64,000 bases of DNA, taken from assembly GCF_963678635.1 (NCBI RefSeq), contig NC_087067.1, positions 50,958,233 through 51,022,232 on the forward strand, given 5' to 3'. Shown here piece after piece: positions 1-10,743 of this stretch. Source of the DNA: Symsagittifera roscoffensis (taxonomy: Eukaryota > Xenacoelomorpha > Acoela > Convolutidae). The stretch's first letter is position 1. Each line of letters begins with the position of its first letter. Below the pieces are notes generated by a model that saw only the letters and a list, made by a program, of their open reading frames with translations, was not told where the DNA came from and did no database searches. Position numbers and translations under genes: made by a program.

Positions 1-624
1 AAACACGGCTCGAACAACCTATTTTAACATGTTTTTGTGTGACAGTTCTATATTAAATCCATTGGAGATGGATTGACCCTTTCCTCTTTCTAGCTACTCA
101 TATTCTGAAATATCAAACAATAACGGTGTTAATTAAGAGATCTATGACATTCCAGTAGCTATAAAGTTAGTTTATACAGTCCCTTCACATAGAACAGTCT
201 CTGGGGGACCAAGCCTCCGCTCCCGTAATATTCCTGAGATAACGCTCTTATCTCCTCTGATTCGCTTCCCGGGAGGGTTCCGTGGTATATTTCTTCCCCC
301 ACTGAAGCTTCCTTCTCCACTAATATCCGCTGATAACGGTCTTATCGTGCGTTGTTGCCACGATAAGAGGCTTCGTGTTTTCCGTCTTTTGTACGACTGT
401 TTTTCACAATTTCTGTCGTTGTTCTGATTTTCGTCACTTTTTCAGTCAAAATGGCCGTTTTTCGTATTTCTGAGAAATATTCTTCTTCCAATCGAAATTT
501 TAAAAATAAAAATTCTAGAATATTCCGACCCTTCTTCGCAATACTTTTTCGTCAATAAGGCCTTTAGTCGTTCCTTTTTACGTCGCCGGAAGGTTGTGCT
601 GTGCCAGTCTGGCAGAATGGCACA
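1..624. repeat. U3-like or flanking module left of the 5' LTR block
   Basis: No coding region is seen. Two stretches recur elsewhere. The one at about 56-100 (GGAGATGGATTGACCCTTTCC) and the one at about 400-530 (TTTTTCAGT, then TCGAAATTTTAAAAATAAAA) reappear in inverted order and orientation at 22,260-22,320 and 21,840-21,990. They appear again, more diverged, in the same orientation at 22,757-22,810 and 23,180-23,310. A TGTGACA at 38 could be an LTR start, because TGTGACA also occurs at 21,717 after a purine-rich stretch. Whether this is U3 or a separate repeat is unresolved. Confidence 0.35.
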
Positions 625-813
625 TTGACCGAAGCCGAAAGCAGTAACGTTTTTGTCGACCCGATGTTAGAAAGACCACCGAAAAGTACTGGCTTGGTAG
701 AGACGGTGAAAAGCATGCAAAGCTCTGTTCAGACGTTAGCCAGTCGTCTTAAGACTTAGTTTTGTTTTCCGTCGATATGTATCTTCCGGGCGAAGGTTAC
801 ATAGATGTTTTCA
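625..813 (+). repeat. 5' LTR of element 1 (conserved block up to the PBS)
   Basis: This stretch matches 22,459-22,648 almost base for base up to about 790, then more loosely to the shared CA end. The right end is firm because the primer binding site begins at the next base. The left end is the point where direct similarity stops (TTGACCGAAG). If that is the true end, the LTR is TG...CA and only 188 bp. The TATA-like sequence of the 3' copy reads CATGCAAAG here, so the promoter of this copy may be damaged. Confidence 0.65.
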
Positions 814-831
814 TGGCGCTCCTGGGTGTTA
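814..831 (+). promoter_or_regulatory. Primer binding site of element 1
   Basis: TGGCGCTCCTGGGTG begins directly after the LTR end CA. It has the TGG that pairs with a tRNA CCA tail. It is close to, but not identical with, the complement of the 3' end of an animal tRNA-Asn (two mismatches in the first 15 bases by my reading). The match does not continue into the T-loop. Confidence 0.65.
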
Positions 832-3532
832 TTCTTTTTAACATCATGACCGGCAGAACCGTTAACGAGCACTCCGCGCCGAGCGGATGCTCACATTAAC
901 GTCAGTAATAGGCCTAAACCGCCGGGGCGGAAGGGTAGTTCGGAACGCGGAAGTCTTCCGGATTACCGTGAATAGCTTTGTAATTTAGTTAAGACCGAAA
1001 ATTCACGAATCAGGAAGGGTGGGGGGATTGGCCATTCCCTCGTTCCCTGAGAGGTTTGTGACCAAAAACACTTAAAGATATATATAAAACCAAACACAAA
1101 GTAGTATAGTACCAAAGAAAAACAAAAAACATAAAAAATAACCGAAAAAACCAAAAACAGTAAAAAAGTAAAAAATCAGTAGAAATCATCTCCCCAGACA
1201 AGATGTGATCCGACCCCCCCGTTTGTTGTTGATAGATATATTGTTGTTACAGGCATTTATATCAGTCAGGATTGTTACGATCAGTGTTGTAGCCCGTTTG
1301 TGAGGCTTGTACTGTAGGGTTATTTGAGCATTTAAGCACGTTAATGATAAATTGCGCTCAATCCGGAAGGGTCAGCTGATTTGCGCTCAATTCGGAAGGG
1401 TCTTGGGAGAAGACTGATCCGGCAAGCAGTACAAGGAGCAACAAGAAGAGGCTCAACGACAACAACAATCGACTGTTGGGTATCGTTAACAAGTTTTGTA
1501 TCCCTTTTGGTACAAAAATTAAGATAGTAATCTGTGGGGGGCTCGACAGTGCTGCACTGTAGTGACCCTTCACCGAACTGCGAATATCCGAGTTAAGCAC
1601 CTTAGTTCGGATATTAAACAAACCCGGAGGGGTATAGTATTACTAATATTATTACTTCTATAGCCTATATGAATAGTCTTATATCGTTTTTCAGTGAAAA
1701 ACACAGAAAGCAGACCGGTTTTTAGGGTCAAAATAGCGATATTTTGATCCCCCCACAAGTCGCGATTTTTGAGATATCGATTTTTTTGAAACGGAAAAAA
1801 GCGCTAAGTTAGTGTGTTACATCGTAACTGCACTACCATAATAGATAGAACCGGTTAAGTTAAGTTCGAAGGTGGTTGGAACTTTTTTGGTACCGAAAAC
1901 CGAAATTTCGTGATTTTTGAGGGTACAGGTAGCATAGTTTTTTGCAAATTTTTTCTCTAAGAGCGTTTTAGATCGGGTCTTTTGAATTGAACTAGAAGAG
2001 TATAGGCCTCTTGAGCTCGGATCAAAAATTTTTAGGTCGAAAGGACCAGATTTGCGGAAAAAGTTAGGCGGAACCTATAATAGAGAAAATTTTTGAGTTT
2101 GGAAAAAAGACGTTTTGGTTAATAACTTTGGAACTACTGAGCATATCGAGTTGATCTTGGAACCAATAGATCAGAAATTAGCCGAGCTTACTGATAGGGA
2201 CACCTCAATTTGGAAGGGTACACCCTTCACGTTTTACAAAAAATTTTTAGAAAAGCCCTTATACCCCTACCAAAAGGTAATAGCGGTTGAATAAAGTAAA
2301 TTTAACCTGTTCTAGACGAAAAGGGAAGGCTAAAGGCACAGCAAAAGCTTAAGCGAGCCGAAGTTAAGCGAGCGATAAGACCCTTCACCGTTAGTGTGAA
2401 TTGTCAAATAAGAGGCTTAACTTCAATCCGGAAGGGTCTAGGAAAGTAGTGCATACCCTTCCTAGTTAATTGAAAGAGCAAAATTGCATCGGAGAACGTA
2501 TCCGGAGGGGTATAGGTTGAAAGAAGGTAAGCTCCGAAAAGCTACTTTTACAAAACCGGAGGGCTCCCAATCCGGAGGGGTCAAAGATTTTTCAAGTTAG
2601 GAGGGGTCCGAATACGGAGGGGTCTTATAGTTGCTAATTCGGAGGGGTCCAAATCCGGAGGGGTCTTATATTAACTAACTCAGAGGGGTCCCAATCCGGA
2701 GGGGTCTAGATTCTATTAGTCCGGAAGGGTCCTATTTGTGCCAATCCGGAGGGGTATTATTTTATTAAAGGACTTAAGTAGACGGAAGAAAGATCAAAGT
2801 AAGAGGTATTAGGTTGTTAGCACATAGGCTAGGTATCAGTGACTGCACTGGTAACTTGCCTTTCAATAAGAACCAGACCGAAATAAAACAGCTCCAAACT
2901 CGGATATTCGCGACACTAAGTCTAAATTAAAAAGAGCGTGATTCATTGGTGTGGATTGCAACATAATACGTTTTTGGGAAGAGTGACTGCCCTAAAGATT
3001 TTAGTAGGTCTAGCTCGGGCAGTCCGAAGGCAGATAGGTAACACAGTACTCGGTGGGTGCAATAGACGCCCACTTGAGAAAATTACTGCCTTCAAAGTTT
3101 TGTCTGTTTGACGCAGCACCGAGCAGGGAGAGCTTTTTCTTTAAAAGACAGGTTCGACTATTGTACTGCGACCGACTAAGAGTACAAGACACATACGTTT
3201 TTTTATAGAGACATTCATATTCTGTCATTATATATTTTTTGTTTGTGATTTTTAATCAACATAAACTGTGCTTGATTGGGTAGTGAGTACACTATCTTTT
3301 AAATTGACTGATAACATCATATTGTGCTAGTTCTCAAATCTTACGACCGATAATTGATTAGTGTGAATAAATTTGATACAAACTGTACTCTGATAACATA
3401 CAGGGATTCGTGGTCACTATTTAATAGAATCTTGTGAAATTTATTGTGTTGTGTCATTATTATTGTTAATAAAAATAAAGGTCTCTAGCAATCGAGTTAA
3501 GTGTATAGGCATTAAAAAGTGACAAATAGAGA
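832..3532 (+). other. Long 5' leader of element 1
   Basis: This is 2.7 kb without a convincing gene. It holds many short interspersed copies of a TCCGGA(A/G)GGGTC motif, which become dense at 2,427-2,765. An AAG/GTAAGC sequence at 2,524-2,532 is a good candidate splice donor for making a subgenomic RNA for the downstream gene. Short open frames here are AT-rich or antisense and do not look like protein. Confidence 0.5.
2427..2765 (+). repeat. Cluster of TCCGGAGGGGTC-like motifs
   Basis: About a dozen copies of a 10-12 base motif (TCCGGAGGGGTC or close variants) lie within 340 bp, near 2427, 2501, 2556, 2571, 2600, 2614, 2639, 2654, 2681, 2694, 2719 and 2754. Spacings are irregular and the sequence between copies is unrelated, so this is not a simple tandem repeat. 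Looser copies occur upstream (1,361, 1,391, 1,625, 2,208) and one near the 3' end (22,151). The placement fits a protein-binding or RNA-packaging array. Confidence 0.7.
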
Positions 3533-4909
3533 ATGAGTCTAGACAAGTCAAGGATACCAAAACGAGGTAATAGCTCTAGGAAATTCATACCTGAAAAGCA
3601 AAGAAAAACGATGACCGATCCTTTTGTGGATTGGATCAAGCGATCCCGGTCCGATAAAGGGGAGACGGTTTCAGGCAGAATGGTTGAAACGAGAAGTCAG
3701 AAGACCTCAGAAGAGCGAAAAAAACTGTTAGAAGTGGAGTTCAATACGGACCATACCATGAACGACAACCAGGAAGTAAATGGACTGGAAGGGAGGGGCA
3801 GAAGGCTGGCGAAAGAATCTACCCCGGTAGAACAAGGCCATGATTTTGCCACTTCCACCGGGACATTGGATCGAGAGGAGATATCGGAACTGTCCGACAT
3901 CTCAACTGAAGTAGCGGCAACTAGAAGATCTCCGACAGACAACACTATGATGGCAGGCGGAACTGGGAAACAAACAACGTCATCATCATTCTCAGAAAGA
4001 ATGAAGAACACCTTCGGAAACATCTTTCCATCCAGCATGGGAGGAGGAGCAGGAAACGACGGTGAGTCCCAGGAGGAAGAGGATGAATAGGAGCAAGGGG
4101 ACTTTGGATCTCAAGTCAGCCTCAATAGTCCGATCCAGGAGAATGAGGCACACGTCGGAAGAGAGACTGGAACCATGGACAAATTTGGTGTAGTGACAAC
4201 GATAAGCAAAGAGGCAAACACACCGGGCCAGTCAAAAGACTTCGCGATTAGGACAAGTTCAGAGCCACAACCTGGAGAGAGTAGAACCAGAGGGCTAGGC
4301 AACGCGTTAGTGGATCCTGAAATAGATAATGAAAAGACGTTGAAGCAGAGAGTCAAGGCCCGGATCTCGACCAGCACGAAGCTACCTGGGACCGACAGGG
4401 TTACACCACCACTAGTGACGCCACTCGTGGATAACGGGGCAGCTTTAGAGGAAGCCTTAAACAACATAGTGGACAGTTTAGGAGAACAAAACGAGCAGAT
4501 GTCAATAAGGATGAGTGAACTAGAAAGAGCAGTTCACCTTGAAAGAGAAAGTCTGCGGGAAGAAATAAACCGCAACAGGCAAGAAGTTGGCAGGAGCGAA
4601 AAACGCTTGAAAGAAAGAACGGACGAACATATGACGAGGAACTTGTCGCGAATGACAAGAGAGGCGGAACAGAGGGAGTTACGCTTAAGAGCCGACATGG
4701 AGAAGTTAAGAATTCAGCAAGAGCAGTCTCTTGGGACTCTTGACACAAAGATAGACGCGATGATGGAGAGGCGAACTCAGGCTATCATGGATAGGTTGGA
4801 CGGGCTACTAAGCAGCAAGAGTGGACCAAAGGAAGGAGAGCCGAACTCGGGAGGTCCCAGCAGGGAACCGAGGGTGAACTTCAATGAACATCAAAAGAGG
4901 AAAACGTAA
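3533..4909 (+). pseudogene. Gag N-terminal region with an in-frame amber stop
   Basis: One frame runs from ATG 3533 to TAA 4907-4909 and is interrupted only by TAG at 4088-4090. The first 185 residues are basic, then Ser/Thr- and acid-rich and probably disordered. The part after the amber stop (next ATG 4175) contains a long heptad-like, Glu/Arg/Leu-rich stretch at about 4,455-4,810 that looks like a coiled coil, as in many Gag proteins. The same frame continues open after the TAA at 4907 into the zinc-knuckle region. So this is most likely one Gag frame broken twice rather than separate genes. Readthrough of the TAG cannot be excluded. Confidence 0.6.
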
Positions 4910-7900
4910 GGATCCACTAGAGGCAGGGGCAGTTCATCAGGCTATGCCACAAGGGGTAATGGAGCATGGGGCCCGAACAGTAGAGCAAGTTCAACGGGGA
5001 ACAGACAAACCTCTAACGAACGACCAACGCAAGGCACACATGCGACTGGGAGAAGTGACTCCGGCAACAGGGTGCATGCAAGCCCGAGGAGGAGTCATGT
5101 GGGCCAAACGGGAAACGCTCACGGTGATTCGGATTGCAGGGATGCACCGCACACAGAGCCTTCGACGAGGTGTGAGGACACTCAAGCGGGACACTCAAGT
5201 GATGCTACGGCAATGGCCACAGCATTTGAACCCCTGAACAGGTCTTTGGAGACATTCCTGACAAGGTTATCTAGAACCAATGAACGCAGTGAGAAGTCCA
5301 GAAGAGTCTTTAAGAAACCAAGATGCTACAAAGACGAATCTGATGGCTGTATTGATACCTGGATAGAGGTAATGAAGTTGCATTTCGAGGAAGAGGACTT
5401 GTCGGAGAGACAGGAATGCAGTGCGCTCACCAGCAACTTGGAAGTGACAGCCCTGAACTGTGTCATGGCCAAGAAGCAATATCAACGTGACACTGCTGAG
5501 AAAATCTTCGAAATCTTGTTAAACCGTTTTGGATCAGGGGTGCAGGGGCACCAGGCGATGATGCGCTTCGAGAAACGGAGGCAACGAGAAGATGAAACGA
5601 TAGACAAGTTTCTCGATGATTTGGAAATGCTGAGAAGACGGAGCCAACCGGACGAGTCAAACCGAAGGATGAACTTGGCCGTAGCCTCAAAATTCATCGA
5701 TGGTGTGAAGAATGATGAACTTCGTACATTGCTAGCAACGCATTATACGCCACTTTCAACCAATGCGCCAACACCGGAGGAGTTGAGGATAAAATCAAAA
5801 GAGTATCTTTTGTTGAAACCTTCTTCGAGATCTGGATATTACAAGAACAGTTATGGAAATTTTAACAACGGACCAGCAAACCAAGGGAACAATTGGTACA
5901 AACCGAGGGATGACATGGACAAGAGACGCTCTTGTGCTAATTGCAGTTCAACGGAACATCATGTGTCAGCATGCCCAGCTTACAAACAAGGCATGAAAGC
6001 AATAGGCTTTAGCCTCGAGGACGAAGATGCGTCAGAATTGGACCATGAGGATTTCATGAGAGGAGTAATTGCGAAATTCGGCCCGAGGTGTTTCTTTTGC
6101 AACTTGGAAGGTCATTTTAAATCAGATTGTCCGCAATTCTGGGATGCAGTGGCAGACATCAAGCATCCAAGACATGAAGAAGCTTTGTCAGGAGTGAAAG
6201 CCAGCAAGGCTCGACTTTTGAGTGAAGCGGAGGCACGCAGAAAGAATAAACCTCAAGAGCTGGCGGCAAAGAAAATGCAAGCGGTAACAGAGGAGACACG
6301 TGAGCCGGAACCGGCAACTGCGGCTGATGGCTTCAAGATCGATTATAAAGCAGCCGCAAGGGATGCTCTAAATAGAGTACAACAGGAATTGGTGACCAAA
6401 GAGATCGAACAAAAAGTGAAACTTGAACTGGAAAATGAGAAGCTTCAGGAGCAACTGAATACCTTCGAAGCAACGGAGCTCGAAGAAACGAAAGCACCAA
6501 GCAGTTTAAACATGAAACTTAAAGTGATCTCCGGTAAGAGGTTCGGCATGGTGCCGCAAGGGAACAAGATACAGTCGATAATCTCAGTGGCTGGACACCA
6601 GGTAATAAGAAATCTGAGTGAACCATCCGAGTTCACTTTGATGCATTTGGACACATATGCAGATTATCTGAGGCAGGTGGAGCCACGCACCGAGTCGAGA
6701 GCTGTGCGAGCACTACTAACGACGGGTGGCCCTCGCATGAAGAAACTTCATGGACGCTACATGGAGGTCTATGGGCCGTATCAAATAATGCTGAACGTGG
6801 ATGGAATCAGTATCTACACCAGGACTTATATAACCACAGATGATGACCAAATGGGGCAGATCTATTTGGGTGAAGAGGAACTCAAAGTCCGCAGGATAGG
6901 CCATGACGCCATGATGGAACAAGACGCGGTACACATTGGATATGAAGCAGATGTGACAGCACATCTGCTCGATACCAACGGAACAAAAATTGGAGTCACA
7001 GGGCTTCTGGACACAGGAGCGGTAGTGAGTGTGATGCCGATAAAAACTTGGGAAAGAATGGGCTTCACGCGGGAAGATCTGATTCCTACGAATCTCCGAC
7101 TGGCCGCCGCCAATCGAGGAGCTATCTACGTAGCCGGAAGAACACCAATAACGGTCCTTCACATGGGAGGACGAGATTTTTGGATGAGCTTCCTGGTGGT
7201 AGAGAATCTGGACGACGCCGACCAATTCATCTTGGGCAGAGATTTTGTCAGGAATTTTGACGTGATGATTGACTTGAACAACGGTCTAATACGGATTAGA
7301 AACCCGGACCGAAAGTATGTTAAGAGACCAATTAATAGGATAATAACAGACGAAAACAAGGTACCAATTTTTTTGGATAGAAAAGTAAAATTACAACCAG
7401 GACAAGCTGTGGTAGCAATTTTTAGAATGAGAAATTTAAATTCGTTAAGTGATAGTAAACAGGTTTGCTTAGTACCGAATCCAAATAGTCAGAGTTCGGT
7501 GATTTTAGGCCGGAGCTTCTCGGTAACGCGAAACGGACTGTGTGTCAGTGTGTTGTTGAACACACTGGACACCACGGTTTCAATCCAGCGTGGAAAGAAG
7601 CTTGGCTACGCTTTGTCGATGAGGACCGACTATGAGGAGACACAAAACTTGAAGAAATATAGTGTGAAAGACTGTCCTTATCATGCCAATAAAGATAAAA
7701 TTTTAAAGAGGATTAATGAATTAAAATCTTTTCATAAATTGTTTTCAATGAAATCCGAAACGGACGACGGCTTATCAAGCTGCTCGAATTTTCCGGAACG
7801 CCCCTCGTCATATGAACTAAAATCTGACAAACCGGTTTTGCCAGAGATAGAACATTTAAAAAAGAAAATAGGTGAGGGAGATTTCGAAAAATTGTGGGAC

Positions 7901-8179
7901 CTCCTAAATCGGAACGCAGATGTATTTTCAAAACATAAGGCGGATATCGGTTGCTGTAATTTCGTCGAACACGAAATCGAACTAAAAGAAGGCGCTGTTC
8001 CCCATAGGGAAGGCGCAAGGCGAATGACGCCACACAAATCGGAAGCGTGCCGAGCGGAAATAGAAATGTTGCTTGAATACGACATGATAGAACCCTCGAA
8101 ATCGCCATGGGCTTGCGGGGTAGTAATGGCGAAAAAGAAAGGGGGCAGCTTAGATTTTGTTGCGACTTTCGTTACTTGA
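4910..8179 (+). pseudogene. Gag (zinc knuckles), protease and start of RT
   Basis: The frame is open from just after the TAA at 4907 (first ATG 5072) to 8179. It begins with a Gly/Arg/Ser-rich stretch and then a Gag capsid-like helical region. Two CCHC knuckles follow (C-X2-C-X4-H-X4-C) at about 5,930-5,975 and 6,088-6,130. A retroviral-type aspartic protease is centred on Asp-Thr-Gly-Ala at 7010-7021 (residues 647-650 from ATG 5072), with the second conserved ILGRD-like segment near 7,230. The last part enters the RT fingers. A run of five G at 8141-8145 marks where the RT reading moves to another frame, and this frame ends at 8179. Known role of the family: virus-like particle formation and polyprotein cleavage. 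Confidence 0.8.
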
Positions 8180-10743
8180 ACGCGGTAACGATTAAAGATG
8201 CGTACCCGATACCGCGAATAGACGAGAGCCTATCTAAACTTGGTGATGCCAAGTTCTTCACCACATTAGACTTAGGTTCTGCCTTCTGGCAGGTTCCTCA
8301 GCGAAAGAAAGACAGAGAGAAGACCGGATTCGCGTGCGAGTTGGGATTGTACCAGTGGAAGAGGATGCCCTTCGGCTTGTGCAATGCAACGGCCACTTTT
8401 CAAAGACTGATGGCTCAGGCTTTGACGAGAGTGACCAAGAAGTACGGGAATCTCGTGATGTGTTACGTGGATGACGTAGTCATAGCGACACCGACCCTGG
8501 AAGACCACATTGATAGGCTCGATGAGGTCTTTGGATGCATGAAAAGAGCAGGATTGAAGTGCAAACCATCGAAATGTGAAATCCTAAGGGATTCGATAAA
8601 GTACTTGGGAAGAATGGTGGATAGGCATGGTGTGAGGCCGGACCCGGAAGCAGTGGAAGCAGTGTTGACATGGAAAGCTCCCAGAACGGACACACAGCTC
8701 CTGAGCTTCCTAGGGTTTGCCAATTACTACCGAGAATTCATAAAAAGATATGCGGACAAGGTGTATCCGATGCAGAAGCTGATGCGCAACAAGGGGAAAA
8801 AGTTCGAGTGGAACGATGAGGCACATGTTGGTTTCGAGAACATAAAGCGGGAACTGTGCGAAGCGCCAGTGCTGGGCATGCCTACAGAAAAGGACATGTA
8901 TGTTCTCGACACAGACGCATCGGTGGTGGCCATCTCAGGAATCTTGCATCAAGAGCAAGAATGGAACGGAAGAACAGTTCTCCGTCCCATTGCATACAGC
9001 AGCAAGGTCTTGAGTGACACAGAGATGAAATATGGCGCACCAAAAGCAGAAATGTTTGCAGTGGTCACCTTCGTGGAAAAGTACCGTGCATACTTGGGGA
9101 GCGCTCCCTTCAAGTTACGCGTGGACAACAGAGCGTTATCCTGGTTGAAAACCTACTCGATGGATCAGAGTTATATTGGTAGATGCATAGTAAGATTGGA
9201 TGGCTACCATATGATAATCGAACATAGGATGCGTGATAAACACCAGAATGCTGACAGCCTCAGCAAGAAAACTGAGTTCTATGAAAGATTGGAGCAGAAG
9301 CAGGCCAATCAGGCGGAAATAAAGGAGGGATTCTCGTTTGTGGACAAAGAAACTTATGAAACGCTTCCCTTAACGAGATGGTTGGATAAGTCTGGACATC
9401 CAATTCCAGGGCACCCTGAGTTACCTGTAGAGAAAGCAGCCGAGATAAAGATCCTGTCCAAGGAGGACCCGGTCCCCTTGGATTTGTTGCTGCGCTCGAA
9501 CCTGGTCCAGCAAGAACTCTCTCGCATGAATATAAACAGCCTCTCATTATTGGATAAAACGGTGCAAGTCACACCACAAGTGATGCGGATGCTGGGTGGA
9601 TTGTTAGGAAGAGAAGTGACCAGAGATGACCCCGAGTGGACAGCAGCAGTGGCATCGCTAACAGTCAGTGAGAAGGTGAAGATCATGCCGTCCAGACGAC
9701 AGCACGAAGAGAACGAGAGGGATTGTAGGACAATAGTTCAGCAACTAGTATCCTCAATACCCCAAGAGATTTTAACCAGTACTTCTTACGGACAGAAAGA
9801 ACAGGGGAGCAGCAAGCGAAAGAAAACCTTCACCTTTGTGGACCGGGATAAAGAGGGTGAAGAGGTAGAACAAAATCTGCTGCAGGACTATTTGTCCGGG
9901 GAGAAGGATGATGAGAAGAACCAGCGATCACAAGATCAACACCCGGGACGAGAAAATTTGTCCGGGGAGTCTGAGATAGACGAGAAAATTCTTGATGAGA
10001 AACAGGACCTAGAGAACAAGGTTTTGTCAGGGGAGTTCAGATGGATGCAAAGAAAGCACAGACATGATCTGGAGGAGCGTGCAGTCTCCAGCACAACCTC
10101 TTCGACGGATGATAATTCAGGAAGCTCAGGAATGGACACCTATTCAGACAGGAATTCGAGCTCGGGATCAGAACTGTCAGAACTGGCGATACACACGCTA
10201 CTAGTGGAAACTCGGGCAAGGGACCTGGACAGAGAGGTGTACCAGGATCCTGACAGCGATCGCTACCTTATACCAAGCGAAAGAGTCTTTGACAACGCAG
10301 CGGATGACTTGGAGACAATAGCGGTATCAAAACGCTCGATAAGCCTGTTGCCGCAGAAAGAGGTAATCAGGACTGATCTTCTGCCGTTTGAACAAGAAAC
10401 ACAACCGTTGGCGAAGATTTGGTGCGTTAAAATGGAAGAAGACACACATCAGCCCAACGAGCTGAAAAGTCAGATGAGGGTCATGAAGACGTACTTGAAG
10501 GCGAGATACAGACTCTCGGACCTTCTAAGGGCGCAGAGAAATGATCGCATGACAAGCAACCTGAAAAGGTGGATCGAGAATGGTTCTCCGGATAAAGGGG
10601 ACCTCGAGGAAGATAGTTATCGCATCTTGAGACAATACTTCATGCAGAAGGAAGGGAGGTTATATTTGAACAAGGACGGGATTGTGGCTTGCAAAAGAAG
10701 GGAGGAAGACAGAGTCCTATACAAGTATAACGCGATAGTGTGA
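8107..10743 (+). pseudogene. Reverse transcriptase and RNase H
   Basis: Good RT similarity begins at about 8,146, directly after the G5 run, and continues to 10,743. The catalytic box reads Tyr-Val-Asp-Asp (residues 120-123 of this frame, 8464-8475). The RNase H core begins at Asp-Thr-Asp (residues 268-270) and continues through the usual region ending in Asn-Ala-Asp-Ser-Leu-Ser. A long acidic spacer of about 400 residues, unusual in length, separates RNase H from integrase. The frame stops at TGA 10741-10743, yet the same frame continues directly into the integrase zinc-binding region. The TGA is therefore a lesion or a recoded stop inside Pol. The frameshift at 8141-8145 sits inside the RT fingers and is more likely decay than programmed. 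Confidence 0.85.

Noticed and set aside
1358-1621. Minus-strand 87-codon frame with a hydrophobic Leu/Ser stretch
   Set aside because: Low-complexity, no homologue recognised, inside the non-coding leader of element 1.
2427-2765. CRISPR-like array
   Set aside because: Repeats are 10-12 bases with irregular spacers in a eukaryotic retroelement leader. No cas genes and no uniform repeat-spacer pattern.
3697-4748. Open frames of over 110 codons on the minus strand across gag of element 1
   Set aside because: They mirror the purine-rich coding strand, lack any family features and overlap a clear Gag frame.
8138-8150. Programmed -1 frameshift at the G5 run
   Set aside because: It lies inside the RT fingers and not between Gag and Pol, and the heptamer does not fit the usual slippery pattern. 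Decay is simpler.
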